Source: Bacillota bacterium
GTDB taxonomy: Bacteria; Bacillota; Clostridia; Christensenellales; SZUA-584
Direction: 5' to 3'
Length of the DNA stretch: 64,000 nt
NCBI GenBank assembly: GCA_023415915.1
Contig: JAEZIZ010000066.1
Location: 7,120 to 71,119 of the forward strand
Of the stretch, positions 26,476 through 33,741 are shown one piece after another. The first letter of the stretch is position 1. Each line of letters starts with the position of its first letter. The notes under the pieces were generated by a model. That model saw only the letters and a list, made by a program, of their open reading frames with translations. It had not been told where the DNA came from and did not search any database. Position numbers and translations under genes: made by a program.

Positions 26476-27669
26476 TCATGATTCGCTGCTCATCAGCCTT
26501 TTCTCGCCCTTAATCGCCTGTATCGGAGCTATATCCTGCGTTACTTCCAGCGTACCCAGGTATTCGCCGTTTTCTCCGCGCACTGCATAATATCTTATTA
26601 GCACGAACCTCTCCCCCATACTTATCCAAAAATCCTCGTGCTCCTTAGCGCCGCTCTGCAATTCAGCAACTACGCTTTCCACAATATGCACGCTCGCAGG
26701 CGGATGGCAGTTTGTAACCTTCCTGCCTATCACCGCTTTCGTACGCGGAAATATCCTCTCCTTGCCCTGTGAGAAATATTTGACCGTTCCTTCGCTGTCC
26801 ACAAACGTCAAGTCAAACGGAAGCGTATTGAGAAGCGCCGTTATCTCGCCCGGCTTCAGGCTCCCCGTGGGGAACACAATGCCTTCCTCCGCGGACGCAG
26901 CCACTTCCTCTGCCGCGGGCTGCTCCATTTCGGGCGCATCGTCAATGAGGCAGTAGCCCAAGTCCCTGCTCTCCTCGGCTATGCGTTTCCACTCGTCGGG
27001 CGATAGAGTCTCCATCATCATAGGCAGGAGTATATTCTCTTCCTTAAAAATCATCTCGGTTATTTTGGCGACCGCCTCTTCTATAACCGCTTTTATATTT
27101 GCTATATCCCCCGCTTCGGCCATGCCCCTGGCCTTTTTTATGAGCCCTCTTACCTCGTCGTCCACTCCCCACATTACCTTGGGAGGCGCGGTTATGCCGT
27201 ACTTCTCAAGGTAAGGGAACATCACATTCTCTTTTTTCAGGTAGTGGACGTCAACCTGCCACAGCTGATTCAAGTCGTTCTTCAGCGCTTCCGGGCTCAG
27301 AGTTCCTTCGGCAAGTTTTTGTAAGTCGGGTTTTATTTGAACGGCTATCAGCTTTTCGATTGCGCGGTTCTCGTGCTTCATTATATCCGCGGGATGTCCC
27401 TCAATGCCGGTTTGCGCTTTATGTATATCCTCTATCGAACCCTTGAATACCGCGGCATGTACGTCGCACAGCCGCTGCACCTCCGACACCGGCATACCGT
27501 CCATTATAAGCGCCTGCTCTACTTCCGATATCTCTGACGCCGAGACGCCCTCGAACGTTTCGGCAAACTTTTGCTTTACATCCTCCACGCTCTTACCATT
27601 GTGGAGCTCGTTTATCAGCTGCTTTAATACGTTGCGCCTATGTTCCCTGTTATTTATCAATTCGCTCAT
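26476..27669 (-). CDS. DUF438 / hemerythrin-like / PAS protein
   Basis: 397 residues in three parts. Residues 1-75 are DUF438. About 85-235 is a hemerythrin-like bundle with HPADIMKHENRAIEKL, DVHYLKKENVMFPYLEKYG and FKEENILLPMM, where His and Glu would hold a di-iron site. About 285-390 is a PAS domain (FDLTFVDSEGTVKYFSQG, CHPPASVHIVESVV). The arrangement is common in anaerobes and is thought to sense oxygen or nitric oxide. There is no output domain, so it may be an O2/NO-handling protein. It converges with yihY, 17 bases apart. Confidence 0.85.
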   Translation of the reverse strand: MSELINNREHRRNVLKQLINELHNGKSVEDVKQKFAETFEGVSASEISEVEQALIMDGMPVSEVQRLCDVHAAVFKGSIEDIHKAQTGIEGHPADIMKHENRAIEKLIAVQIKPDLQKLAEGTLSPEALKNDLNQLWQVDVHYLKKENVMFPYLEKYGITAPPKVMWGVDDEVRGLIKKARGMAEAGDIANIKAVIEEAVAKITEMIFKEENILLPMMMETLSPDEWKRIAEESRDLGYCLIDDAPEMEQPAAEEVAASAEEGIVFPTGSLKPGEITALLNTLPFDLTFVDSEGTVKYFSQGKERIFPRTKAVIGRKVTNCHPPASVHIVESVVAELQSGAKEHEDFWISMGERFVLIRYYAVRGENGEYLGTLEVTQDIAPIQAIKGEKRLMSSES

Positions 27670-27970
27670 ATGGCCCCTCCGTCGTTACAACATAATTTTC
27701 AAATTTATTATTACCAAATGTTTAGCTTTTGGTTCATAACAAACTATTATGTTTGGCCGGTTCAGAGAATACCGGCTGCGGCTTAATAATATGCATTAAT
27801 GGCAAACATTTGTAATATAAGGGTCATCGTATTCAGGCGGATAATACAATTATCTCCACCACAACCTTTTTCGCACTGCATATATGCATTGCTCCGGTTA
27901 ATGCATTTTTAAAGGCCAGTTTACGCCCCGGCAAATGAGCGTCTACGGGCAATTGAATATTTTTTTGCCA
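27670..27970. other. divergent spacer upstream of the DUF438 gene
   Basis: About 300 bases without a supported gene before the dapB promoter. It has a CCGGTTC/GAATACCGG type hairpin near 27758 and an antisense frame that runs into the riboswitch and is not believed. I see no clear promoter for the DUF438 gene. Confidence 0.4.
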
Positions 27971-27971
27971 A

Positions 27972-28000
27972 TTGACATATAATAAACTAACGGTTATAAT
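27972..28000 (+). promoter_or_regulatory. consensus sigma-A promoter of dapB
   Basis: A perfect TTGACA (27972-27977), 17 bases, and a perfect TATAAT (27995-28000). Expected start of transcription is near 28007, right at the 5' edge of the riboswitch. Confidence 0.92.
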
Positions 28001-28004
28001 GGAC

Positions 28005-28130
28005 TTGGAAATAGTTTGCTGAATCCTCTTCAAGTGAGGAACGGGAGAACCAAACTTGGGGTGAATCCGATTTTTCGGTAGGGTACCTTTCAACCCGAAC
28101 CCGTCAGCTAATCTCGTAAGCGTTGATAGG
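28005..28130 (+). ncRNA. cyclic di-AMP riboswitch (ydaO-yuaA class)
   Basis: The conserved blocks of this class appear in order: ACGGGAGAACC, GGGGTGAATCC, TAGGGTACCTTTC, and AACCCGAACCCGTCAGCTAA followed by CTCGTAAGCG. Established knowledge: this aptamer binds c-di-AMP and usually switches genes off by allowing a terminator. Here a strong terminator hairpin follows at 28162-28189, before dapB, so c-di-AMP should lower dapB expression. Confidence 0.93.
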
Positions 28131-28161
28131 TAATATTTTAATTTCTTTAAGTATTTACCCG

Positions 28162-28189
28162 GCGCTTGCGGATCCGCGAGCGCTTTTTT
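28162..28189 (+). terminator. riboswitch-controlled intrinsic terminator
   Basis: Stem GCGCTTGCG / CGCGAGCGC with a GATC loop, then six T. It lies 30 bases after the aptamer and 89 bases before the dapB start, the usual place of an expression platform. Confidence 0.9.
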
Positions 28190-28277
28190 ATTCGCGAATC
28201 CAGCGATATTAAGTTCCTAATTTCAGCAACGAAACCGAATAAAAAGCGCTTAGTATCAAAAGAAGGAGGTAGTAAGA

Positions 28278-29087
28278 ATGATCAACTTAGCTTTATGTGG
28301 AATCGGCCGTGCCGGAATAGAACTTATTCGCACGGTACGTGAAACGGATAATTACAAGATTGTTGCCGCTTTTTGCAAAAACAACAGCGAAAAAAGAGGC
28401 AAGGACATAGGTCTGCTCGCACAAATGAGCGAATCCGGCATATATGCCACGGAAATATCGGAGGCTGACCGTGTTCTGAGTGAAACAAAGGTAGACGTAG
28501 TAATCGACTTTTCCAATCCGGCTGCGAGTATGATGCTGCTGAATGCGTGCAAAAATCACGGTACACCGGCAGTAATATGCACAACAGGATTTTCTGACGA
28601 AGATATTGACTGGATGATAAAACTTGCTTGGAGCCACAAACTGGGTATCGTATACGCGCCCAACGTAACGCTGGGCATCAACGTACTGATGTCGCTGCTA
28701 AAAACCGTTGCGCGCGCGCTGCCCTTTTTCGACTACCAGATAACGGAAATACACCATAACAAAAAACACGACATTCCTTCCGGCACGGCTAAAAGAATAG
28801 CCGAATCGCTGGAAAGGGATCTGCCCTTAAGCTCTTGCAGCGTTCCTATCAACTCTGTCAGAGCGGGCGGTTATATAGGCATCCATGAGGTGGTGGCTGC
28901 GGGAGAATGCGAGCGCATTTCCATATCGCATGAATCGTTTTCCCGCAGGGCTTTTGCCAGCGGCGCACTCGTGGCGGCGGAGTACATCAAGGATAAAAAG
29001 GGTTGGCACTATATGGAGGATGTATTGGATATAGGCGCCATGCTGAATGAGGAAAGCGACGAAAAGCCAAGGTTCGTTCGCGCATAA
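28278..29087 (+). CDS. dapB: 4-hydroxy-tetrahydrodipicolinate reductase DapB
   Basis: 269 residues. DapB reduces 4-hydroxy-tetrahydrodipicolinate with NAD(P)H on the way to meso-diaminopimelate and lysine. Seen: nucleotide motif CGIGRAGIELI, CTTGFS, APNVTLGINVL, the catalytic EIHHNKKHDIPSGTA (His-His-x-x-Lys), and the RAGGYIGIHEV substrate segment. AAGGAGGT lies 7 bases before the ATG. The gene stands alone under a consensus promoter and a c-di-AMP riboswitch, linking wall-precursor synthesis to the osmotic and cell-wall signal c-di-AMP. Dipicolinate synthase at 62.5-63.9 kb uses the same branch-point substrate. Confidence 0.93.
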   Translation: MINLALCGIGRAGIELIRTVRETDNYKIVAAFCKNNSEKRGKDIGLLAQMSESGIYATEISEADRVLSETKVDVVIDFSNPAASMMLLNACKNHGTPAVICTTGFSDEDIDWMIKLAWSHKLGIVYAPNVTLGINVLMSLLKTVARALPFFDYQITEIHHNKKHDIPSGTAKRIAESLERDLPLSSCSVPINSVRAGGYIGIHEVVAAGECERISISHESFSRRAFASGALVAAEYIKDKKGWHYMEDVLDIGAMLNEESDEKPRFVRA

Positions 29088-29158
29088 CTAAAATAACAGG
29101 TTCTCCCCGACTATTTGCCGAAATTATGCTTTTAAAAAATAAAACTTTCAAGTTGTAA

Positions 29159-29206
29159 AGGGAGCGCGCGGCATCCTCCTTCCGCAGGCTCCCTTTTCTT
29201 ATTGCA
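29159..29206 (+). terminator. terminator after dapB
   Basis: Stem GGGAGC / GCTCCC with inner GCGG/CCGC pairing, followed by TTTTCTT, about 75 bases after the dapB stop. Confidence 0.75.
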
Positions 29207-29639
29207 TTATCCGCCTTTATTTTCCTTGTTTTATATTTATTTATTTTTTCGTTTATTATTTAACATAACGTCCTTAAATTCGACGTTTTCTCACATACAA
29301 TATTCGTTGTTATTTATTGTATATAATAAGTGTATATTGTATAATTAGCGAGTTGAGAAAACGAGCAGGCGTTTATTATGCGGCTTACCGATATTAAGTA
29401 ACATAAAAGAGCGTTAAATAAACTAACACACTCGCGGCGGGCGATATGCAGCAAGAGAGCTTTAAGCACGTCGCGCTGAAAAAGAACTATATAAACGACG
29501 CGCGAACATATTTAGCATATCGGCGTGGCCTTAATATAGCAACAGATAATTAAGTAAAAGGAGTTTTCATAAACCTACGCTTATGCATGGCTTATTAAGC
29601 CGCGTAAGACGATTTATTGTTCTAAAGTAGTTAATTGGT
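29207..29639 (+). other. 433-bp leader region before the histidine kinase gene
   Basis: AT-rich and gene-free. It contains a promoter at 29317-29345, so the kinase mRNA would have a ~290-base leader. In it are an AAAAGGAG followed by a perfect GGCTTA/TAAGCC hairpin (29588-29600) and no good start nearby. I see no known riboswitch. Confidence 0.4.
29317..29345 (+). promoter_or_regulatory. candidate sigma-A promoter of the kinase gene
   Basis: TTGTAT (29317-29322), 17 bases, TATAAT (29340-29345). The -10 is perfect, the -35 matches four of six. Confidence 0.5.
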
Positions 29640-30827
29640 ATGGAAAATATATTGGTAGCCGTAGGCAACAGATTCCAGTCTAAGTTGATAGCCGAGTTAT
29701 TAAGACATAATTACAACATTCATACATACAGTAACGGCATCGAAAATACGTCAAAATACGATCTTATAATTATCGACAGGAAGATGTTTTCTTGTTTAAG
29801 CGACAGAAATATAAAAATAAAGAGCGATTCGGGCGCTTTGTTTCAACCCGTACTGTTCATATCCTCCAAAAAAGGAGTAAGCCAGATAACAAGCCGCATG
29901 TGGCAAACGATAGACGAGCTTGTTACCACGCCTATATCGAGGATGGAGCTGTTTTCGGCGGTTGAGATACTTCTGCGGGCAAGAAGGCAATCGATATTGC
30001 TTAATCAGATGAGTTCAGGCCCCGGATATAAAAGCGATTTGCTGCAGCGGGAAAGCAGCATTATGACGGACTATTTCGCAAACGTATCGCACGAGTTGCG
30101 TACTCCCCTCGCGGTAATACTTTCGGGCATAGATTTTCTGTCAGCCTGTTTCAGCGAGGATATTATAAAGCCGGAAGCATGCAGGAATACGCTTAACATC
30201 TCTAAAAAAAGCTGCCACCGGCTGCTACGTATTATAAATAACCTTCTTGATATAACCAGGATAAGATCGGGCTATATGAACGTTTCGCTGAGCAATATCG
30301 ATATTAAAGAGAAGATCGCCGAGATCGTCGAATCCGTGAAGGATTATGCCGAGAAAAAGCGCATATCGCTGAACTTCTTATCCGACACGCGCTGTCATTA
30401 CATTGCAGTCGACGAGGACATGATAGACCGTATAGTGCTTAACCTTCTTTCCAACGCACTTAAGTATACTCCCGAGCAGGGCGCTGTATCCGTGATACTG
30501 CAGGACAGCCACATACCGGGCAAGATACTAATATCCGTCAAAGACAACGGCATAGGCATACCGGCGGAAAAGCACCGCCTGATATTCGATCGGTTCGCAC
30601 AGGTAGATGAAAGCATGACGAAGCGCGCAGAAGGGTGCGGGCTTGGGCTCTCGCTTGCAAAGTCGCTGGTGGAACTGCTTGAGGGCAGTATATGGGTAGA
30701 GAGCAAACCGGGGCTGGGCAGCAAGTTTACCGTCGAGCTGCCGGTGAAGACCGCTGCCCCCCGCTCTTCACGCAGATTCGCGCCCGATATAAGCAGCCGG
30801 GTTTATTACGAGCTTTCCGACCTGTGA
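29640..30827 (+). CDS. sensor histidine kinase with degenerate N-terminal receiver
   Basis: 395 residues, no membrane segment. Residues 1-115 look like a receiver fold (ILVAVGN, YDLIIIDRKMF with an Asp at the phospho site, VLFISSKK, TTPISRMEL), but the acidic pair after the first strand is missing and the Lys of the last strand is replaced. The kinase core follows: H-box YFANVSHELRTPLAV (His about 151), N-box NLLSNALKYTPEQG, DNGIGIP, FDRFAQVDES and GCGLGLSLAKSLVE. It is cytoplasmic, so its input is internal or by protein contact. No response regulator is adjacent. No good ribosome site precedes the ATG. Confidence 0.85.
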   Translation: MENILVAVGNRFQSKLIAELLRHNYNIHTYSNGIENTSKYDLIIIDRKMFSCLSDRNIKIKSDSGALFQPVLFISSKKGVSQITSRMWQTIDELVTTPISRMELFSAVEILLRARRQSILLNQMSSGPGYKSDLLQRESSIMTDYFANVSHELRTPLAVILSGIDFLSACFSEDIIKPEACRNTLNISKKSCHRLLRIINNLLDITRIRSGYMNVSLSNIDIKEKIAEIVESVKDYAEKKRISLNFLSDTRCHYIAVDEDMIDRIVLNLLSNALKYTPEQGAVSVILQDSHIPGKILISVKDNGIGIPAEKHRLIFDRFAQVDESMTKRAEGCGLGLSLAKSLVELLEGSIWVESKPGLGSKFTVELPVKTAAPRSSRRFAPDISSRVYYELSDL

Positions 30828-30863
30828 CCTTAACGTTATATTTGCTATATCAGACATTACGCT

Positions 30864-30906
30864 CCGTCTGCCTTGATTCGCTGTCAGGCGGAGATTTATT
30901 ATTGCG
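30864..30906. terminator. convergent terminator between kinase and ABC permease genes
   Basis: An imperfect stem CTCCGTCTG / CAGGCGGAG, then ATTTATTATT on the plus strand, in the 90-base space between two converging genes. Confidence 0.5.
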
Positions 30907-30917
30907 CGCCGACCTTT

Positions 30918-31697
30918 CTATCTTCGCCCGAGCTCCATGCTTTTAAGCCTCAATACGGTAATAGCATAAAGCAGCGCGGTAACCGCTGCGGTTATAATCA
31001 ACGCTATCGCAAGCGCCGGGTCCATATCAGCCGATAACGAGGCGGCACCGCCGAGCAGCCCCGTCGGCATATACTTTTCTATGCCGAGCGCGTTGCCAAC
31101 GAAGTGCGAACCGTAAGCCGCAATAAGCGTCAGTATGCCTGCCGCTACGGGTTTTTTCACGACAGAGCCGAATGCCATCAGGCAGGAGAGCAAAAACACC
31201 ATATACATGCTTTGGAGCAATCCGCCTCTTAACACCGGCAGAATGGACATTTCGAACCCCATCAGCACTCCTGCGTAGGCATAGTCGGCTATTAAAGCGG
31301 CGGTCGTGATAAGCGTCAGCGCAACGCCGAACACCACAAGCTTCGACAGCGTAATGCTTAAAAAGCTCTTGCCCGAACAGACCGGTAACAAGAGCGTGCC
31401 GTCCCTTATTTCCTGCGCTATTACGCCGCACAGCGTAAACACGACTATTATCGTTCCTATCTCAAATACGTCACCCATATACGTCTGTACGCATGCCGTC
31501 TGCGAAACGGTAAACATGCCGCTTAACGCCTCGTCCGAAAGCCCGGGAAACTGGCTCTGCAGCAATACCGGCAGCACGACCTTTATCATCACCGGGTCGA
31601 ACAGTGCGAAGAAAAACAGCCCGGCGGCAAGTATCAGAAACCTGCTGCCCCTCACTCCGTATTTTATCTCTTTTTTAATGCTTAGCATCGTATCCAT
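30918..31697 (-). CDS. ABC-2 type permease (YxlG-like)
   Basis: 259 residues with six predicted membrane helices. The cytoplasmic start (SIKKEIKYGVRGSRFLILAAGLFFFALFDPVM), the helix with GTIIVVFTLCGVIAQEIRDGTLLLPVCSGKSF (a typical ABC-2 coupling region) and the end VTALLYAITVLRLKSMELG fit an ABC-2 exporter. The start overlaps the ATPase gene by 23 bases. Together with the ATPase and the small PLDc_N protein upstream it gives the same order as yxlE-yxlF-yxlG of B. subtilis. Confidence 0.85.
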   Translation of the reverse strand: MDTMLSIKKEIKYGVRGSRFLILAAGLFFFALFDPVMIKVVLPVLLQSQFPGLSDEALSGMFTVSQTACVQTYMGDVFEIGTIIVVFTLCGVIAQEIRDGTLLLPVCSGKSFLSITLSKLVVFGVALTLITTAALIADYAYAGVLMGFEMSILPVLRGGLLQSMYMVFLLSCLMAFGSVVKKPVAAGILTLIAAYGSHFVGNALGIEKYMPTGLLGGAASLSADMDPALAIALIITAAVTALLYAITVLRLKSMELGRR

Positions 31698-32598
31698 TTT
31701 GGCTGACCTCGCTTATGAATATATCTTCCAGGCTGTTTTTCCGCAGCGCGAACGATATTACCGGTACGCTTTGCTGCGATAAAAACTTAAGCAGCGCTTT
31801 TGAGTCGTAAGGGTCAGAAACAGTCACCGCGAGCTTATTGCCCTTTGCGGAGACGCTTATTACTCCCTTTATGCTTTCAAGCCGCGCACCCAACGTTTCA
31901 TCCGCCTGTTTAAGTTCGATATCATATACGGGCGATATATTCTCGCTGAGCAGCGTTTCCAGCGGCTTTTCGAGCACGAGCCTGCCGTCTGCCAGTATGC
32001 CTACCCTGTCGCATACCCGTTCCACGTCGTCCAGTATGTGCGTCGAGAAAAACACGGTCTTCCCTCTGCCCTTCAGGTCCTTGATAAGGTTCAACACATC
32101 CATCCTTCCTTCCGGATCAAGCGCGGACGACGGCTCGTCAAAGAGCAGCAGCTCGGGGTCGCGAATAAGCGCGGCAGCTATGCCCAGCCTCTGGCGCATG
32201 CCCCGCGAGAACCCGCCCACTCGCCTAGATGCGGAATCTTTCAGCCCCGCCCACTCAAGCATTCCGTCTATTTGCTGTTTCGACGCTCTATTGCCCTTTC
32301 CGCTGCCGAGGTATTCAAGCGTCTCATACGCGGTAAGCCATGGATAGAATTTCGGCTCTTCGGGAAGATAGCCAATGCCAAGCTCGCCCGGGCGCGCGTT
32401 TTGTACGTCGATGCCGTTTACAATGCATTGCCCCGAGCTAGGACGTGAGAGTCCCGCGAGTATGTTTATCGTAGTAGACTTTCCCGCCCCGTTGTGCCCT
32501 ATAAACCCGTATATCTCTCCTTTTCCCACATGCAGGTCTATTCCTTTCAATGCGTGGAACGACTTAAAGTATTTATTAAGGCCTTTTACTTTTATCAT
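31675..32598 (-). CDS. ABC transporter ATPase (YxlF-like)
   Basis: 307 residues. Walker A GHNGAGKST (about 34), signature GGFSRGMRQRLGIA (about 130), Walker B LLLFDEPSSALDPEGR and switch His in FFSTHILDD. The C-terminal ~90 residues (LETLLSENISPVYDIEL onward) are the extension typical of exporters such as BcrA/YxlF. The ATG directly follows the stop of the small membrane protein gene (about 1 base gap). The exported substrate is unknown. Confidence 0.92.
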   Translation of the reverse strand: MIKVKGLNKYFKSFHALKGIDLHVGKGEIYGFIGHNGAGKSTTINILAGLSRPSSGQCIVNGIDVQNARPGELGIGYLPEEPKFYPWLTAYETLEYLGSGKGNRASKQQIDGMLEWAGLKDSASRRVGGFSRGMRQRLGIAAALIRDPELLLFDEPSSALDPEGRMDVLNLIKDLKGRGKTVFFSTHILDDVERVCDRVGILADGRLVLEKPLETLLSENISPVYDIELKQADETLGARLESIKGVISVSAKGNKLAVTVSDPYDSKALLKFLSQQSVPVISFALRKNSLEDIFISEVSQNGYDAKH

Positions 32599-32808
32599 CT
32601 ACGCATCCTTCTTTCTTCCGGCTATAAGGAAAATTATCGGGCCGAGCAGATTAAACAGAAGGCATGTAAAGAACCAGCCCCATCTGTTGAGGTTACGTAC
32701 GCCTTCGGTAAATATCTTTATCGCGCTGTACACAAACAGCCCGAGCTGCAGCGCTATTACAGGCAGCAGCATAAGCAATAAGTCCGTGGAAAATTCAAAT
32801 CCGTTCAT
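32599..32808 (-). CDS. small PLDc_N-domain membrane protein (YxlE-like)
   Basis: 69 residues with two membrane helices (about 9-30 and 42-63) and the PLDc_N pattern Asn-Arg-Trp-Gly-Trp-Phe-Phe ... Phe-Asn-Leu-Leu-Gly-Pro-Ile-Ile-Phe-Leu, ending in a basic tail. AGGAGG lies 6 bases before the ATG, so it is real in spite of its size. Its place in front of the ATPase and permease matches yxlE, which in B. subtilis takes part in control of the SigY regulon. No sigma factor gene lies here; a NarL-type two-component pair takes that place. Confidence 0.85.
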   Translation of the reverse strand: MNGFEFSTDLLLMLLPVIALQLGLFVYSAIKIFTEGVRNLNRWGWFFTCLLFNLLGPIIFLIAGRKKDA

Positions 32809-32850
32809 ACTAAACCTCCTCTTTACAGCCTGATTTTACCTGCCCCGGGA

Positions 32851-32878
32851 GTCATATGATAAGTTACCGCGGTCATAT
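32851..32878. promoter_or_regulatory. GTCATAT direct repeats upstream of the ABC operon
   Basis: GTCATAT occurs at 32851-32857 and 32872-32878, exactly 21 bases (two turns) apart, 43-70 bases before the operon start. A binding site for the adjacent NarL-type regulator is possible. Confidence 0.35.
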
Positions 32879-32955
32879 TTCCGATAATATTCTTTTGACG
32901 GCTTGAAATATAAAGCTGTGCAGGCACAGCGGGAGAATGTCAAAAAGCATATGCT

Positions 32956-33063
32956 GTCATTCTGTCAGCTTTGCTTGAAGGAGTGTAACAACTGAAGAAT
33001 CCCCTTATTTAGAGCACTTTCCATAGGATTCCTCGCAGGCTCACCCAAAGGGGACTGAATGAC
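32956..33063. repeat. MITE-like intergenic repeat, copy A
   Basis: 108 bases with inverted ends GTCATTC / GAATGAC and inner GCTTTGC / GCAGGC. Its inside (CTTGAAGGAGTGTAA, TGAAGAATCCCCTTATTTA, GGATTCCTCGCA) matches 46151-46245 closely. It has no coding capacity and lies between two minus-strand operons. Confidence 0.75.
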
Positions 33064-33120
33064 ATATTGTGGTTTGTCGAAACTCTGAAACTGTCTGGGC
33101 ACAGAATCTGAAGTGTATTC

Positions 33121-33741
33121 TTAAAATCCGGCTTTTTTCAGTGCGATTACAGCGTTGGCGCGGTCTTTGACGCCCAGCTTTAAATATATCTGGCTGACGT
33201 AGTTTTTAACGGTGCCTGTCGAAAGATACAGCGCCTTTGCTATCTCTGCGTTGCTCTTCCCCGCCGTCAGCAGGAGGATTATCTCCTTTTCCCTCTCGGA
33301 GAAGTCATACGACGCGCCGCTTGAGCCTGAAAGCCGCGACGTTATTTTGGCGGCTATCCTGCCGGGAAGTATTATGCTGCCGTTTACGCCGTCGCGCACG
33401 GCCTCTATGAGCTTGTCGCTGTCGATATCTTTTAGAAGATATCCTGAAGCGCCGTACGTCATGGCCTTTATTACGTATTCGTCGTCGTCAAAAGTCGTCA
33501 GCATTATCACAGCCGTTTTGGGAAGCTCGCTTTTAATTACCTTCGTAGCCTCCACTCCGTCCATCTGCGGCATCCTGATATCCATAAGCACTACGTCGGG
33601 CTTCGTCTGCCGCGCAAGCTCGCATGCCTCCCGGCCGTCTCCCGCCTCGCCCACTACGCTTATGTCTTCCTTCATGCCGAGCAGCGCGCGCAGGCCTTCG
33701 CGCAGTATCTTCTGGTCGTCGGCTATCAGTACTCTTATCAT
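33121..33741 (-). CDS. NarL/LuxR-family response regulator
   Basis: 206 residues. Receiver domain 1-120 with Asp-Asp in IADDQKILREGL, phospho-Asp in VVLMDIRMPQMDG (about 54), Thr in IMLTTFDD and Lys in GYLLKDI. LuxR-type helix-turn-helix about 145-205 (AEIAKALYLSTGTVKNYVSQIYLKL). The ATG overlaps the stop of the kinase gene by 4 bases. The nearest target is the ABC operon directly downstream. Confidence 0.93.
   Translation of the reverse strand: MIRVLIADDQKILREGLRALLGMKEDISVVGEAGDGREACELARQTKPDVVLMDIRMPQMDGVEATKVIKSELPKTAVIMLTTFDDDEYVIKAMTYGASGYLLKDIDSDKLIEAVRDGVNGSIILPGRIAAKITSRLSGSSGASYDFSEREKEIILLLTAGKSNAEIAKALYLSTGTVKNYVSQIYLKLGVKDRANAVIALKKAGF

Noticed and set aside
27833..28093. 86-residue frame on the minus strand
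   Set aside because: It runs antisense through the dapB promoter and the c-di-AMP riboswitch and has no family features.
28005..28190. Lysine riboswitch or T-box in front of dapB
   Set aside because: The conserved blocks are those of the ydaO-yuaA class; there is no T-box TGGNACC-type core and no lysine-aptamer pattern.
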